Shown: one piece after another, positions 33,266 through 44,706 of the stretch
How the letters are laid out: every line of letters begins with the position of its first letter
Numbering within the stretch: position 1 is the stretch's first letter
NCBI GenBank assembly: GCA_036924285.1
Contig: JAYKYS010000001.1
Coordinates: forward strand, 31,991,501-32,055,500
DNA from: Asterella californica
Lineage: Eukaryota; Streptophyta; Marchantiopsida; Marchantiales; Aytoniaceae
Length of the DNA: 64,000 nucleotides
Direction of reading: 5' to 3'
Translations under genes and position numbers: made by a program
Notes under the pieces: model-generated
Seen by the model: only the letters and a program-made list of their open reading frames with translations
Database searches by the model: none
What the model was told of the DNA's origin: nothing

Positions 33266-34645
33266 TCATTCTGAGTTCTCCACCTCATAGATGAAACTCA
33301 CCTCCTTCAACTTGTCTATCTCCTCCTTGACCATCATTGTTGTTGAAGGATTGACCCTTCTCTGCTTCTGTCGAACTGGTCTTGCGTTCTCTTCCAATTC
33401 GATTCGATGAGTCTCGAGAGTCACCTCCTTCAAATCCTTGTAGCTGAAAGCAAACACATGGATATATTTTCGAAATATATCTAAGAATCTACTTTTCTCC
33501 TCTTGAGTGACATTGATACCAAACTTCAGGGTAGAGAGTCTTCTCACAATCTCTGCCTCACTCAACTCTTCTTTGTCAAGATCTTTTTCCACTGCTGGTC
33601 GAGGCAACAAGTCAATAGCACTAAGCTGATGTAATGATTCATCTCGATCAAATCCTTCGTCCTCAGACGAGGATTCTTGATCATAAGAATCTCCGGTATC
33701 TACTTCTGAGACACTTTGATCATCCTCCGTATCAGATTCCTTGTAGTCATTAGTGTGTCTATCAGAGTCAGAAGTCACAACTCCAACACCCGAGAGAGGT
33801 ACTATCACTCTATGATCTCTAGGCCCAATCCGTAAGTATCCCTTGTGCCACCTATCAGTGGTGCGCACAGCTCTCAACCAAGGCCTACCTAGGAGCAAAT
33901 CATAACTAGAGTCCTTTAACACTTGAAAGGACATCAATGTTTGAACTCCCATCACAGACACGACCACCTTCTCTAACACACCAAGAGGTCTTACCCGTTG
34001 CTTGTTAGCCATCCCCACGACAATGCTAGCCGTGCGAGTTGGTTCCATCTCCAACTTCTTCATCAACCTCTCCGATATGACGTTTACAGCCGACCCTCCA
34101 TCCACCAATACGTCAAAGACGTAGTGATCATTCAACCGGACTTCAATCTTTGAAGCCCTGGTGCATACCTCTGAAGCATGCACATCCACCACACCAACTC
34201 CCATAGACTTTGATGTCTTGCTCTTGGGTTTCTTCTTCTTGCTTCTTTTAGAACTCAGTCCTCCTCTGAGTTCCCTTCGTAAGCTGGGATTAAGTGCGAT
34301 CAGTTGTCCAACAGAGATGTTGGCTTTCTGAGCACCCACATCTTCAACCACATCATATCTCGCTTGAGAAGATGAAATGGTGAAATCCGCCATCCCCAGC
34401 TTCCTTCTTGGCTCCCTTGGTGTACTCGAAACATTACTCGAACGAGTACTTCTACTTGCTGACTCCTCCATGAAAACCGGTTCATCAGAAAATCTAGTTC
34501 TTTTCCTTTCTTGAGCTAAAAGCTCCATCGGTGCATGAAAAGAGTTTGAACTCTGTCCTTTCTCGTAGATGAGATCTCGTACGACATCGATAGTAGCCAC
34601 CCTCTTGTCTCGTCCTTGTGATGGATTTCCTCCACCCACATTCAT
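33266..34645 (-). pseudogene. Gypsy 1 protease region and pre-RT linker
   Basis: The 459-codon frame has an aspartic protease centred on LVDGGSAVNVI (near 34090-34105), a D-G-G active site common in this gypsy group, and a second conserved block DLLLGRPWLRA. An acidic Ser/Asp/Glu-rich linker follows. The pre-RT block with YIHVFAFSYKDLKEV and ETHRIELEENARPVRQKQRR completes the frame. The closing TGA stands where Trp is expected (SEWVSPIV). A Lys/Ser-rich stretch (SSKRSKKKKPKSKTSKS) lies before the protease. Confidence 0.9.
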
Positions 34646-34687
34646 TCTGACAGCTTCGGCACCTCTTGCTCCGTTGTTAGGACAATT

Positions 34688-35524
34688 TCACTGGAAATGA
34701 GAACCTCCACACGTCCAACAAGTGATTCCTCCAAAGTTACCTTGGTTGCCTCCAAAGTTACCTTGATTTCCTCCGTTAGGATTGTTGTCGTAACCTCTTT
34801 GACCTCCTCCTCCACCTTTGTTTCTCCATTCTCGTAACTGCACCACATTTATCTTGAGATCCGCAAGAGTGTCGGTGATGCTCTTCAACTCGGCATGAAA
34901 ATCAGAGGTGGCAGTAGACATCGTTGTTGGGACAAACGGTCTTGGCACCACCGTTGGAGTAGGAGCTGACGTTGAAGCAATCACCAATGGTGATGGTGCA
35001 GGTGCGATCGTTGTGGCTACACCAGGAGTCGGAGTCGACACCAGAGCAGCATGATGAGGTTGGATGATATCTCCTTCATCCAAACTCTCTTCCATATTTG
35101 TCGCAATCTTGATGGCTTCCGCTTTGGTTGCTGGCTTCTCGTACCTCACTTGGGTTCGAATTGAAGGTCTCAACCCTCCCACCAAGTTCTTGGTCAGCAC
35201 TGCTCCAATCCCCGCCATCGTTAGCTCCACATTGTCTCCACTCTTCCGTAGGACCGTCCGAAACCGTTGCTCCAACTTATCCACCCTTTCGGCATATTGC
35301 CGAACTTTCTCGTCGTCACGTTGCTTCAAATGAGTAAGCTCCACCATGAGCTTCTCATAACTCTCTTCTGGAAGAAATTCTTTGATGAGTGCATTACTCA
35401 ACGTCTCCCATGTGTCCTCAACTGCACCAAATGTCTTGCTCTTCACTCGGTCTTCATACCACGTAAGAGCAAAATCTTCTAAAAACTCTGGCAGTAACAA
35501 CACCCATTCTTCCTTCCTTCTCAC
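34688..35524 (-). pseudogene. Gypsy 1 gag (retrotransposon gag domain and zinc knuckle start)
   Basis: The frame opens with FALTWYEDRVKSKTFG and SNALIKEFLPEESYEKL, the core of the Retrotrans_gag family. LTHLKQRDDEKVRQYAERVDKLEQRF follows, then a Pro/Thr/Ala-rich segment and a Gly/Asn-rich run ending at CWTCGGSHFQ, the start of a CCHC knuckle. The frame then shifts toward the protease frame. The domain's N-terminal part lies in other frames upstream. Confidence 0.85.
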
Positions 35525-35576
35525 GTTGTTTTCGATGCAACCCCTTTTGAAGTCTCGTACAAATGGTTCTACATAT

Positions 35577-36138
35577 TCATTGTCCTTCCATGAAACACTG
35601 GTAACTTTCCCATCTTGTAACTATTCTTTCTACCCTTCTAATTTTTGTGCAATAACTACTCGCTAAAAGAATACGAACATCACCATTTCCATTCGCTAAT
35701 AATCTACCATAGGTAAAATGAAAGGAAATGGTTGTAACAACACCTCTTGTGCCATCTCTTCTCCCAAGGTAATCATGAGCTTGAGTCGCATCACCGTCTT
35801 CTCCACCATCCGAATGACGATCTCCATCACAACTCAGCCGAGTCCTCTTTTGAAGTCGACAACTTCTCCGTCTCAGCTCTTTGAGTCTCGTCCAACTTCT
35901 CAACTACTGACGTAAGTAGGGCGGTCACATCGACGCACTTGTGTCCTCTTGATAGATCACCCACTCCACAACTTGGACAAGGATCTTCTCCTAGAAGATG
36001 AATTGACGCTGGTGACGATGGACCCACTCGAAGACTTAAATCAGTAAACTCCCGCTTCCCTTTAGCTCTCTCGGTTCTGATTCTAGTTGGACAATTCACT
36101 ACTTTATGTCCCAACCCTCTACAGAAATAACTCCACAA
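35577..36138 (-). pseudogene. Gypsy 1 N-terminal region with a zinc-knuckle-like motif
   Basis: The minus frame from 36138 has YFCRGLGHKVVNCPTR, a CCHC-like knuckle whose first Cys position appears changed. PCPSCGVGDLSRGHKCVDV follows, a Cys/His cluster that may be a second small zinc-binding unit. The frame breaks near 35830 and continues as Glu/Asp-rich sequence. A knuckle N-terminal to the gag core is unusual. It may belong to a second, fused gag or to an older element. Confidence 0.5.
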
Positions 36139-36441
36139 GTCGGTTTCTACTCTTCTCCTCGGAGACTCTACTTGAGGTTTTGTACTAGAGTTCTCAAACT
36201 CAACGATAATCTCTTTCGAGCTCTCTCCGATGCTTACTATGACATCTAAACCTTGAGGAAGGTTTCTAAGTCTAACTTTTCAATCTTTTGAACTTCCACT
36301 CATGTTGCACCTTTTCAACCATTAAGTGGACAAAATATCTTTGAAGAAAATAACTCTACATCACTTTCTTAACTCTTTCGAGCTTTATATTGAAAATCGC
36401 ATATTATACATGCTATACACGAAATAAAATCCAATCTAAAA

Positions 36442-36759
36442 TTAAGAGTCCATGATAATATCCTCATGACCATCGTCTGTACTGATCCTAGCAGACATCT
36501 TAAAGTCACTTTTGTAAGGATCACACCCTACTTCGTCAAGAGCATTCGTGGCCTCCAAGGTGAATGATACTTTGAACTCAACCTTCTTCGCATCTGCGCC
36601 GATGCTCGCAGAAGCTTCTTTATATAAAGCAAAAATGGCACCCCAACTGCAATAGATGCTTGATCGCAACGCCTCTATACTTAACTTTGGCCTTTTCGTC
36701 TCCGTTCTAACTCCCAAACGTCTCTTTTTCAACCTCGGCACTCGAACTGGATTCCCCAT
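36442..36759 (-). CDS. Extra 105-codon ORF between leader and gag of gypsy 1
   Basis: A clean ATG-to-TAA frame: it starts MGNPVRVPRLKKRRLGVRTE, with a Lys/Arg cluster at residues 10-14 that could be a nuclear localisation signal. It continues with LRSSIYCSWGAIFALYKEA, FKVSFTLEATNALDEVG and an acidic C-terminus (DDGHEDIIMDS). I do not recognise it. Unlike the rest of the element it has no internal stop. It lies on the coding strand between the leader repeats and the first gag-like region, where most gypsy elements have only untranslated leader. It may be an element-specific accessory gene or the opening of gag. Confidence 0.45.
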   Translation of the reverse strand: MGNPVRVPRLKKRRLGVRTETKRPKLSIEALRSSIYCSWGAIFALYKEASASIGADAKKVEFKVSFTLEATNALDEVGCDPYKSDFKMSARISTDDGHEDIIMDS

Positions 36760-36889
36760 GACGTATCGTCAAGACCTCCTTGTTGTCGAACCGTATATCT
36801 CTTAATCGGTAAGAGATCTCTCCAATATTTTTGTGATCTCCAGTAGCTCAACCTCCAAACTACTAACAAATGAAGTTTCAATAGAAAAT

Positions 36890-37340
36890 TCCTTAATCAA
36901 AAGAGATGGTGCTGACTGTACAAATTTTCAGAGAACTGAAATTTGTATATTTTTATTTTTCTCATGACTTTCAACCCCCTCAACTTTGAAAATTCATGGC
37001 TCTCTCTCCATACCACCTTTTCTCTTGATTTCTGTTGTCCTAGATAGCTTATCAGCCAATCTAAAACACTGGAAAGTTTCTCAAAAAAATAAAATTCACA
37101 GAAAATCTGACAATGACTGTAAACTTTTTCCAGAGAACAGAATTCCTCAACTCTCACGAATAGACCCCCTCAACTTTGAAAATTCATTGCTCCCTCTCTA
37201 GACCACCTTTTCCTATGATTTCTTTTGTAGTAGATAGCTTATCAGCCAAGCTACAGTCTTGAAAAGTTTCACTGGAAAATAAAATTCACAGAAAATCAGA
37301 CAATGACTGTAAACCTTTTCCAGAGAGCAAAAATCTTCAG
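36890..37340 (-). repeat. Tandem repeat in the gypsy 1 leader (about 190-bp period)
   Basis: CCCCCTCAACTTTGAAAATT occurs at 36975 and 37165. The sequence after each copy (TAGATAGCTTATCAGCCAA, AATAAAATTCACAGAAAATC, TTTTCCAGAGA) repeats in the same order, giving two full units and part of a third. Confidence 0.85.
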
Positions 37341-37633
37341 ACTCGGAAATTTTTCTCCTCTAATAACTTCTCTCTCCTCCTTTCTCTACAACTCTTGTTT
37401 CATCCCCTTTCAACTCTCCTCAAACTCTTTCTAAGTGAACAAGATGTAAAGAATAACCTCGAATGAGTCATAGATCACTACGGGATACACGAAAGGTTCT
37501 AACGTTGCTAACATCGCGTTAGCAACGTTAGAACGTCTCTCCTCCCAACGTTCTCTCCATATGTTCTCTCATAATCTCTTTTTCTCTAATATAGAACTGA
37601 ACTCTAAACATTTTCAATGATCCCTTCAAGTGA

Positions 37634-37652
37634 GGTCCCGACAACGGAACCA
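37634..37652 (-). promoter_or_regulatory. Gypsy 1 primer-binding site
   Basis: On the minus strand TGGTTCCGTTGTCGGGACC begins 4 nt inside the 5' LTR. It has the TGG start and the G-rich end of plant LTR-element primer sites. I cannot assign the tRNA. Confidence 0.7.
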
Positions 37653-37656
37653 AAAA

Positions 37657-37875
37657 TGTAAACCCTCCGCGATCAACTACCCCCCGATCTCTCAATCTCC
37701 ACGATCGTCATCCACGAATCTGCAACATGTCGGGCCTGTCTCTCACTCAAGGGTCACCTCTGATGACTTTGATGGAAGCACACCATGAATCTTGAAGGGA
37801 AAAATGCTAAGTTCACTCATTCATACACCCACAAACTTATCAACTAAAAATCTCTTTAAACTCATCAACTAAACG
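37657..37875 (-). repeat. Gypsy 1 5' LTR, truncated
   Basis: 219 bp match the first part of the 3' LTR as read on the + strand (TGTAAACCCTCCGC). They lack an 8-nt segment present in the other copy. Similarity stops after CTCATCAACTAAA at 37875. The remaining roughly 690 bp are missing from the right flank. Confidence 0.9.
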
Positions 37876-37989
37876 ATGAGTTTTTGCAACCTGCGACCAA
37901 ATTTCTTGCGTGGTTTTGCAAGGGGAACTCCAAACGACTTGTTTAGAGTCTCGTTGGGTTCGTGATAGCTAGATCTATCTGCCAGGAAA

Positions 37990-38690
37990 GACAGATATCA
38001 GTTTAGACGATCCGTTTGTGCGATGTGTGCGGTTTTAAGCCGAAGGGAGGAATTTTTGAAGATTCGCTCACTTGCGACCAAAAATCGACGATATCTCGGC
38101 TGTTGCGAGTCGGATCTGAAAGTTTTCTTGGGTTAACGGAGTCAGCAGAGGAGACCTTATCGACATCTGAAGTCCGTTTGGTGAAAGGAGGAAGTCCACA
38201 GATAGGCCTTTTTCGGTTTCTTCGCTACGGGTTTTGCTCTTTTGGGTTCGTTAGAGTTCTGGTTGGCTATATACAACTTGTGGTAGCTAGCTTTAGCTAA
38301 GAACTTGTACATGGATGTGGTTTGGACTTGGGTTTGGATCGCGTGATACTGTTGTGGCTCTACTTGTTAGCAAAGGGAAGTTTCTCTTGCTTTGAACTAC
38401 GCTTCGGTGTTTTTGGGACAGGGTTGAGAATCGGGGGTTGTTTTTAAGGGCTTTGAAGCAGGTTACAGACCGCTCTGGTCTGTTTTTCAGTTCTGTGCTC
38501 TTAGGAGAAAGAACCGGTAGTGTACATACATTTGGAGTTAGTATATATCGCAACGTTCGTTTTCGTGGTTGTTTTTCTCTATCTTGTCTCTGTTTCAGCA
38601 CACAACATCTCCACAGCCAGGAACCTCGCATTTTCATGGACATCCTTCACGCAATATCCGACACGATAACGAGGTGATCTTCAGATATGT
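37990..38690 (+). repeat. Repeat R, copy 1 (LTR-like)
   Basis: This matches the reverse complement of about 59410-60085 over roughly 680 bp. Shared words include ATCAGTTTAGACGATCCGTT, GGAGGAATTTTTGAA against GGAGGAGTTTTTGAA, CCAAATGTATGTACA-like sequence and CATCCTTCACGCAATATCCG. In copy 2 the repeat immediately precedes the gag of gypsy 2 and reads in its direction, so R is probably that family's LTR or leader. Copy 1 truncates the gypsy 1 LTR. Confidence 0.75.
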
Positions 38691-41600
38691 TCATACGAAA
38701 TACAAGCGAAAGTCTTCAAGATGTAGGAAATAATGAAGATTTATCTAGAACATGATGTTGATTGCAAATGGATTGTCTATGGAAATTATCTCTAAAGCAC
38801 TAAGTAAGAGATCGCACAAATTGGAACAGAAATAATGGACGATAGATGAAAGTCGTTTGTTTGCATAGGGGTTGAAGATGAAGGGACTGAAATTTGATGA
38901 TTTTACAACACATTCTCTGCAATTGACTTCTTATGTGTGTTTGGCTTTCTATGCAAAGACAAATTTGCATAAACTCGATGACTGCTCAAATGCCGAGACA
39001 CTTGACGATAGTGAGACGAAGATGAACACTTTGGACTAGATTTGCAACAGGAACATCAGGAGATGAGAAGACCAATGGATAGTTGAGAAGGGATGGAAGA
39101 CAATTGTGGAAATTAGTCGGAGGTGTTTGCATTGAGAGACTTGAGGGAGAGAATAACCTTCTTATGAGTCTCAACTGGTGATGCATCGTGTCCCAAGATG
39201 AACTACAACTCTATACAAGTTGGGGATGGATTCTTCCGAAGAGATTTACACATAAGTAGACTTTAGATGCAAAGAATAGGTGAAAATTATATGGAGCTTA
39301 GAACTTGATGCAGACATAATTAACAAAAGGTGGAACAGACCGATCTAAGACGTAGAAGCTATCTATGATCAGTTATGGATGTACCCCAAACAATATAGAA
39401 TCAGATAGCCAACTAGAGAATCTTCCAACAAGTATACTTCACACACCAGAGAGCTACCAATTGAAAAGTTCATGACAATCATTTTCACAATTGTGAGAGA
39501 TCTTTGGAGTATATTGAGCATATCTTCCTGTGGTTATGGAACATATAAAGATGATGAACCATAGCGAGATTGACAACAAGATCTTCAACTAAGATGGATA
39601 CACCACTCACATTCATTGTAACACCATGTACATTCATTGTTAGATTTCCTCAAATGCGGTGGACACGACCTAAGAAAGCATCGGCACTCTCTTTCATCAT
39701 TCATAGACGGTGAACTTGCAGTTTCAATATGCCCAAATGATGTTGAGAACTTGTTGGGAGGACCTATACGAAGATTACTTCTCGAGTGGAGCTGCAGATC
39801 ATCTTGTGCGAGGTGGATAAAGAACTTCACTCTTCTTGGTTCCAAATTCCACACAATCCTAAGAGAAGAAGTACAAAAAAGCAGATATTAATCAAATGAA
39901 ACCTCTAATGAATAAAGGCATGTTAGTCATAGAGGTTTGGAGATCATGAAGGATTTAGGGTTTAGAGTCCAGCGGTAGTCTGGTGGTTATTATGTATTTC
40001 ATTCTTTTCTCTTCTTGAGTCTCTGATGTAATGGTTAAATCAGCTTTTGGCTTCAGTTGTAATTTATGGTTGGTGTATCTGTGGTCTAATCTTTAGGTAT
40101 TATTGGAAACAAACTTTCTTTCCGATTGATTGTCGTTTTTCTGTTTGTTGGGTTTTCTTGATCCGTTTCTCTTTCCAGCTTTGCTTCCTTCCCTTTCTTG
40201 GTGGTGGTAGTTCTTTTTCTTTTGTATTGCCTTTCTCCCTTTTGAAGTTTTTATTTTGATTCCGTTCCCAGTTTGGAAGTATGGACTTTTTCTTTTAAAT
40301 TTTTCTAAAATTTAAAGGAAAAATGATATTGAAAAATTATAATATCTAAACTTGCTAGGATCTTGTATCAAATATTGATGCTTGATGGTATTTTTTAAGA
40401 GTGACGGCTGCTTGATGACTGTCTTTAAAATAGAGGTTAGATCTTGGATGTTCACTAATAGTTTTTGTTAAAAACCCATGTAAGGAAAAATATGATATTT
40501 TATTTATTTTTAATAAAATATTAAAAACTAATAAAACTAAAATAGAAATAGAAATTTTTATATTTTTTAAATAAAATGCAGTAAAAGTAGATTAGTCTAA
40601 GAATATTCTGTTTTATTCATAAATAAAAATCTTACACTAATATTTCTTCTTAAAAGAGATATTAAAATACTTCTTGATTCGCAAATGGTATCAGCAAAAT
40701 ACAAAATTGTTCTCCCCTAAAAACTAGATTCAGATCACACCAAATATTAATATACTGCGAGATGAATCAAAATTATGTTAAGGATTTTGAGCTTCAAAGA
40801 AATGTTATCTTAAACCTTTTAGGGATAAGTTGTATAACTATTAAGCCCCATTGAGTGGAGACTTTGTGAATTGAAGGTAATGTAATTTTGATCAAGATGT
40901 CCATGAATAGTATGGAATGAACAAGAAAAACAAGAGCAATGATTGCCAAGAACGTGATATTTGAGATCAAAATGGTGCTTCAGTAAGTTGGGAACTCAAG
41001 AAAGTCAGATGTTTCTACTAAAAATTATGAGGTAATATTGAGAGATAAACCTTCAAATTAAGATTTTCGAGATGTGATGGAAGGAGAACGATCTCCAGTT
41101 TGAGAGACATAAAGTGATCGAACTAAGAATGGTGAGTCGTGAAGAACAAATCCTAACAAAATCACGAACATAAAAGATCAAATAGTTATTTCACGTAAGA
41201 GTGATGCAATTCAGCTGCTTACTACTAAATAGGTAAGATTTGTACTATGGTAGTCATAAATGCCACAATGAACTTTATTAACTCTCTGTTTTCTCGGATT
41301 CTTGGTGATATTCACATGGATTATAAGTTCTCTCATGCTTCTCTTGAGACATTTACCTTTTGGTTAAGATTATCTATAAATTTCTATATAATTCTAATCT
41401 GTATAATTCTTAGTTAGAATCTGATGACAATCAAAACAACTTAATATTATCTTGAATCAGTATTAAAGAAATATGTGAATGTGTACTTCGGAAATGTACA
41501 AAAGATATGTGAATAATGAAAATCCCTCCAAAAATTATTTATAAACTATCATAAAACTTTTAAATTCTCAAATCAATATATTTAGAGACTTTTAAATTCT

Positions 41601-43290
41601 TATTTGAATATGAATTTATCATCATGATTAATTTATTATAAATATTTTTGTAAATTTTCTTTGATAAAAATAAATAATCATTTCACTCAGATCTGTTATT
41701 ATGAGGTGTACATAATTGTTGGAATGGTGAAATCTTTTTATCCTGGATCAAGATCAAAATCTCTGCTCTTATACGATCGAGTGCTAGTTAACTGACCATC
41801 ACTCGGCCACGCAAAGGGCTCTAAACATTCAAAACATGCATGTTCCATAAATATGTTAAATCATCCTTAAACTCACTACATAACCAGACAGGGGGTCTCA
41901 AAGTATAGGCCACCTCATTGTGCAAGTAAACCAATCACCCTATACTTCTTATGAGTAACTACAAAAAATTTTTACTAGTAGTGAGCTTTTTCTTGTACAC
42001 GCTTCTGATTGAGCTCCGTAAAACATGGTTTATCACAATTTATATGAATTCAAATTACGGAATAATACAAAACATAAAGTGAATGTATATAGATTTGCAG
42101 ACTTCATTTGAGTTCATTTCCGGATCTCATTATTCATTCACTCGTTGAATAGTATGGATAAGTCGATGACATTTACATTGTCACACAAGAGGAATTTTTA
42201 TGAGTATTTCTTGATGGATCATCGTCAAGGTTGATATTTCTAAGTGAATGTGGAATTCTTATTAGAGTGGATAAACAGACTCTACACTATTTCACGATAG
42301 TCTTTTCATCCGTTTGTACTTCACTCCTGAGCACTGGAAAACTCCTTCTTTATGAACATTCCTAAATTTGCACTTTTGAACCAATCTTAACTTTCTGAAA
42401 AGAATATGTCATGAATATATGTGTGTTTTTGTCTATTTTTCTATATTCGTAATTTAAATGACAGTTGACAGTTTATGAATCCCCGCATGAAGTATTCTTC
42501 TATCTTACATAATTACTCACCTACACTGATACATCTATGGGGTTGAACTCATTACTGAACAATGTGATACACAACAACATTGCAGCAAGTGAGACACAAG
42601 GGAAAACAGGATTTGTATAAAATTATTTCATCTACAAAGCTGTTGGTCACCGGTAAGCAACACCGGACAAAGCTTCATGAACCAGAAAACAGGCGAAGCA
42701 ATGAATAGCCAACGGATAGAAAGACCCATCAAGCCTTACAAGGGAAAGAGGGATCCGAAGGAACAAGCAACTAACGCCCCAAAGGGAAGAAGAACATCGA
42801 GACTAAGCCGCATTATCAGTAGCTCTAGGGTTGCTTATCGTTTTCAAAATATCGCACCGATAAATCAAAACTCTTGCATACACAAGTGCACAAGAAGTAG
42901 CATCGCTTACTGCAGTTGCTCTCATGTGGACCGCGTCTACTAAAGCTCTCTGTAGAGCAGTAGAAACTCGTTGTCTAAAAACGTACTGCAAAAAAAGAGA
43001 AAAAGTGATACTCCTTGATGTCTATCATGGTAGGCTCTGGCACAATCTCGAATAAAAACGTCGAGCTTTGATCCATATATCTCCAAGCTAGGGAGATGAA
43101 ACATACATATGAACCTCTTGCATACCCTATACTTGATCACCTTCCTTGTTGTCGTCACGCATGCAACCCATTCTAAGAGATGACTTCTGTCATCATCGAG
43201 TATTGTCTCGAATTCATGACAACCACATCTGCCATTGAGAAATGATCTTCTTTCATCATGTACAGATCAACTCTCACTGACCTCTCGTCT
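38690..43290. other. Mostly unassigned AT-rich DNA
   Basis: 39290-39890 on the + strand has coding-looking scraps (for example NKRWNRPI, IYDQLWMYPKQYRI, DLRKHRHSLSSFIDGE) broken by stops, possibly an old transposon or pseudogene that I cannot name. 40260-42650 is strongly AT-rich without usable frames. Around 41465-41515 a segment resembles the hairpin 2 region of the multi-hairpin family. Confidence 0.45.
42800..43160 (-). repeat. Dispersed coding repeat U, copy 2
   Basis: The minus frame carries EIYGSKLDVFIRDCARAYHD and, in the adjoining frame, LVDAVHMRATAVSDATSCAL then IYRCDILKTI. Both blocks have counterparts in copy 1 at 12430-12800. This copy is better preserved. The family is not recognised. 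Confidence 0.5.
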
Positions 43291-43319
43291 GAAAAGCATA
43301 CCAACGCTCTCTCCATGTC

Positions 43320-44045
43320 ATGAACCGTCATGGAGAGTATGCATCTGTCATAGTTATGCCAATAAAGAAGGATATGTATGACAACTACACAGATAGACGG
43401 ATGTGTGGAGACTACCATCCTATCAATCGGCAGACAAAGTCCGATAAGTATGTCATGCCGACACCTGAGGAGATCTTTGACAGTACTTTGGGGCATGTGA
43501 AGATCTTCAGTACTTTGGATCTTCGAGCAGGATATCATCAGTTGCCAGTGAGAGAAGAAGATAAGTCCAAGACGGCATTCTGAGGAATTGACTCTCACGA
43601 CAAAGATTGTTTGTATCAGTGGCGGTTCTTACCATTTGGGTTGAAGAACGCCCTTGCTGAGTTCCAGAGGGTGATGGACAAGATCTTAGCAGGATGGGAT
43701 TTTCTCAGATGTTATATTGACGACATCTTAGTCTATATTGCTACTGTGGAGGAGCACGAGAGACACTTACGAGATGTGTTCGAGTGGTTGAGAGCTCATG
43801 GGTTGAAGTTACACCTTGATAAGTTCTTCCTGGAGTTGGTAGAGTATCTAGGCCACACCGTCTACCCAGGTGGGTTGGGTGTTCAACAGACGAAGGTTGA
43901 GGCTATTGCACGTATTCCACGTCCCACAGATGTGAGTCGAGTTCAAGCATTTGTTGGTTTGGTGAACTTCTATCGTCGGTACGTGAAAGGATTTAGTGCA
44001 ATTGCGAAACCATTGACCAAGCTGATGAAGGTGGATCAGGAGTGA
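43320..44045 (+). pseudogene. Gypsy 3 reverse transcriptase
   Basis: Two frames split by a TGA at 43581-43583 and a short unaligned segment. The first has MPIKKDMYDNYTDRRMCGDY, PTPEEIFDSTLGHVKIFSTL and DLRAGYHQLPV. The second has QWRFLPFGLKNALAEFQRVM, the catalytic YIDDILVY (near 43714-43735), GLKLHLDKF, EYLGHTV and VNFYRRYVKGFSAIAKPLT. The closing TGA at 44043-44045 stands where Trp is expected after QE. The RT core motifs are intact apart from these breaks. Confidence 0.9.
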
Positions 44046-44049
44046 CAGT

Positions 44050-44560
44050 GGGGAGATGAGCAGGAGCGAGCTTTTGTAGAGCTCAAGGATAAGTTGACAT
44101 CTGCTCCCATCTTGAGGAGACCCATTAAGGAGCATGGCGGAGGCGAGGTACAGTTCGTACGAGGGGGAGTGTTTAGCTGCAGTGTGGGCTGTTGCACACT
44201 TCTGATGTTATTTGTTTGGGAACCCCTTACTTTCATCACTGATCACCAGCCGCTCAAATGGTTGATGGAGTCCGACAAGCTTACAGGGAAGCTTGCACGA
44301 TGGGCTCTTATCTTACAAGAGTATGACTCCCAGGTAGTACATAGACCTGGAGTTGCAAACCTAGATTATATCGATCTACAGCAGACTGCACCGACGACGT
44401 TGGACATGACCGCAGGGCGCACTATTTTACGAGTGCGTGAGGTGTTACCTTCTGGAGTACTCATGTTAGAGAGCTGTGATGGTGTTGTTTGGAAGGACCA
44501 TGTGCGTAATTGCGCGCCATTTCATCTCCCAACATCGATGGTACCATTGACCCAAGCTTA
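44050..44560 (+). pseudogene. Gypsy 3 RNase H remnant fused to a C-terminal region
   Basis: ELKDKLTSAPILRRP leads into RNase H, but the region with the first catalytic Asp (normally in a T-D-x-S block) is missing. The sequence resumes at YEGECLAAVWAVAHF (another frame) and TDHQPLKWLMESDKLTGKLA, RPGVANLD. Directly after, where DGLSR and then integrase should follow, it jumps to ILRVREVLPSGVLMLESCDG and WKDHVRNCAPFHLP. Integrase is therefore deleted. Confidence 0.8.
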
Positions 44561-44584
44561 GCAGTTGTACGAGCGGGCTTGAAG

Positions 44585-44706
44585 TGTATGTTATGTGGGT
44601 CTGCTAGTGGACCAGCCCGTATGTTGGTGTGTGATGGTTGTTCTAGAGGTTGGCACATGTCATGTTTGACTCCACCTCTCAGTGTCATTCCTACTGGACG
44701 GTGAGT
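44585..44706 (+). pseudogene. PHD-finger-like zinc-binding segment
   Basis: The frame reads CMLCGSASGPARMLVCDGCS then RGWHMSCLTPPL, matching the Cys4-His-Cys3 order of PHD fingers through the H-x-x-C pair, with the hallmark LVCDGC and W-H. The last Cys pair would come from CPRC after a stop at the end of the segment (GTGAGTTTGTCCTCGATGT reads VCPRC in an adjacent reading). PHD fingers bind histone H3 tails, so one carried by a retroelement could direct integration. That is inference. Confidence 0.65.

Larger units (their letters stand above)
29803..37875 (-). mobile_element. Ty3/gypsy LTR retrotransposon (gypsy 1), 5' LTR truncated
   Basis: Reading on the minus strand: truncated 5' LTR (37875-37657), primer-binding site, tandem-repeat leader, an extra 105-codon ORF, gag, protease, RT, RNase H, integrase, polypurine tract and complete 3' LTR (30714-29803). 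Integrase after RT defines gypsy. No chromodomain is visible. The shared 219 bp of the LTRs differ by a handful of substitutions and one short indel, so it is moderately recent. Three in-frame TGA codons split pol at 33266, 33014 and 31634. The 5' LTR stops at about 37875 where repeat R begins. Confidence 0.92.

Noticed and set aside
42677..42943. 88-codon basic ORF as a gene
   Set aside because: No family resemblance, no splice context, and it overlaps the better-supported repeat U on the other strand.
43173..43598. 141-codon minus-strand ORF
   Set aside because: It is mostly the antisense shadow of the gypsy 3 reverse transcriptase.
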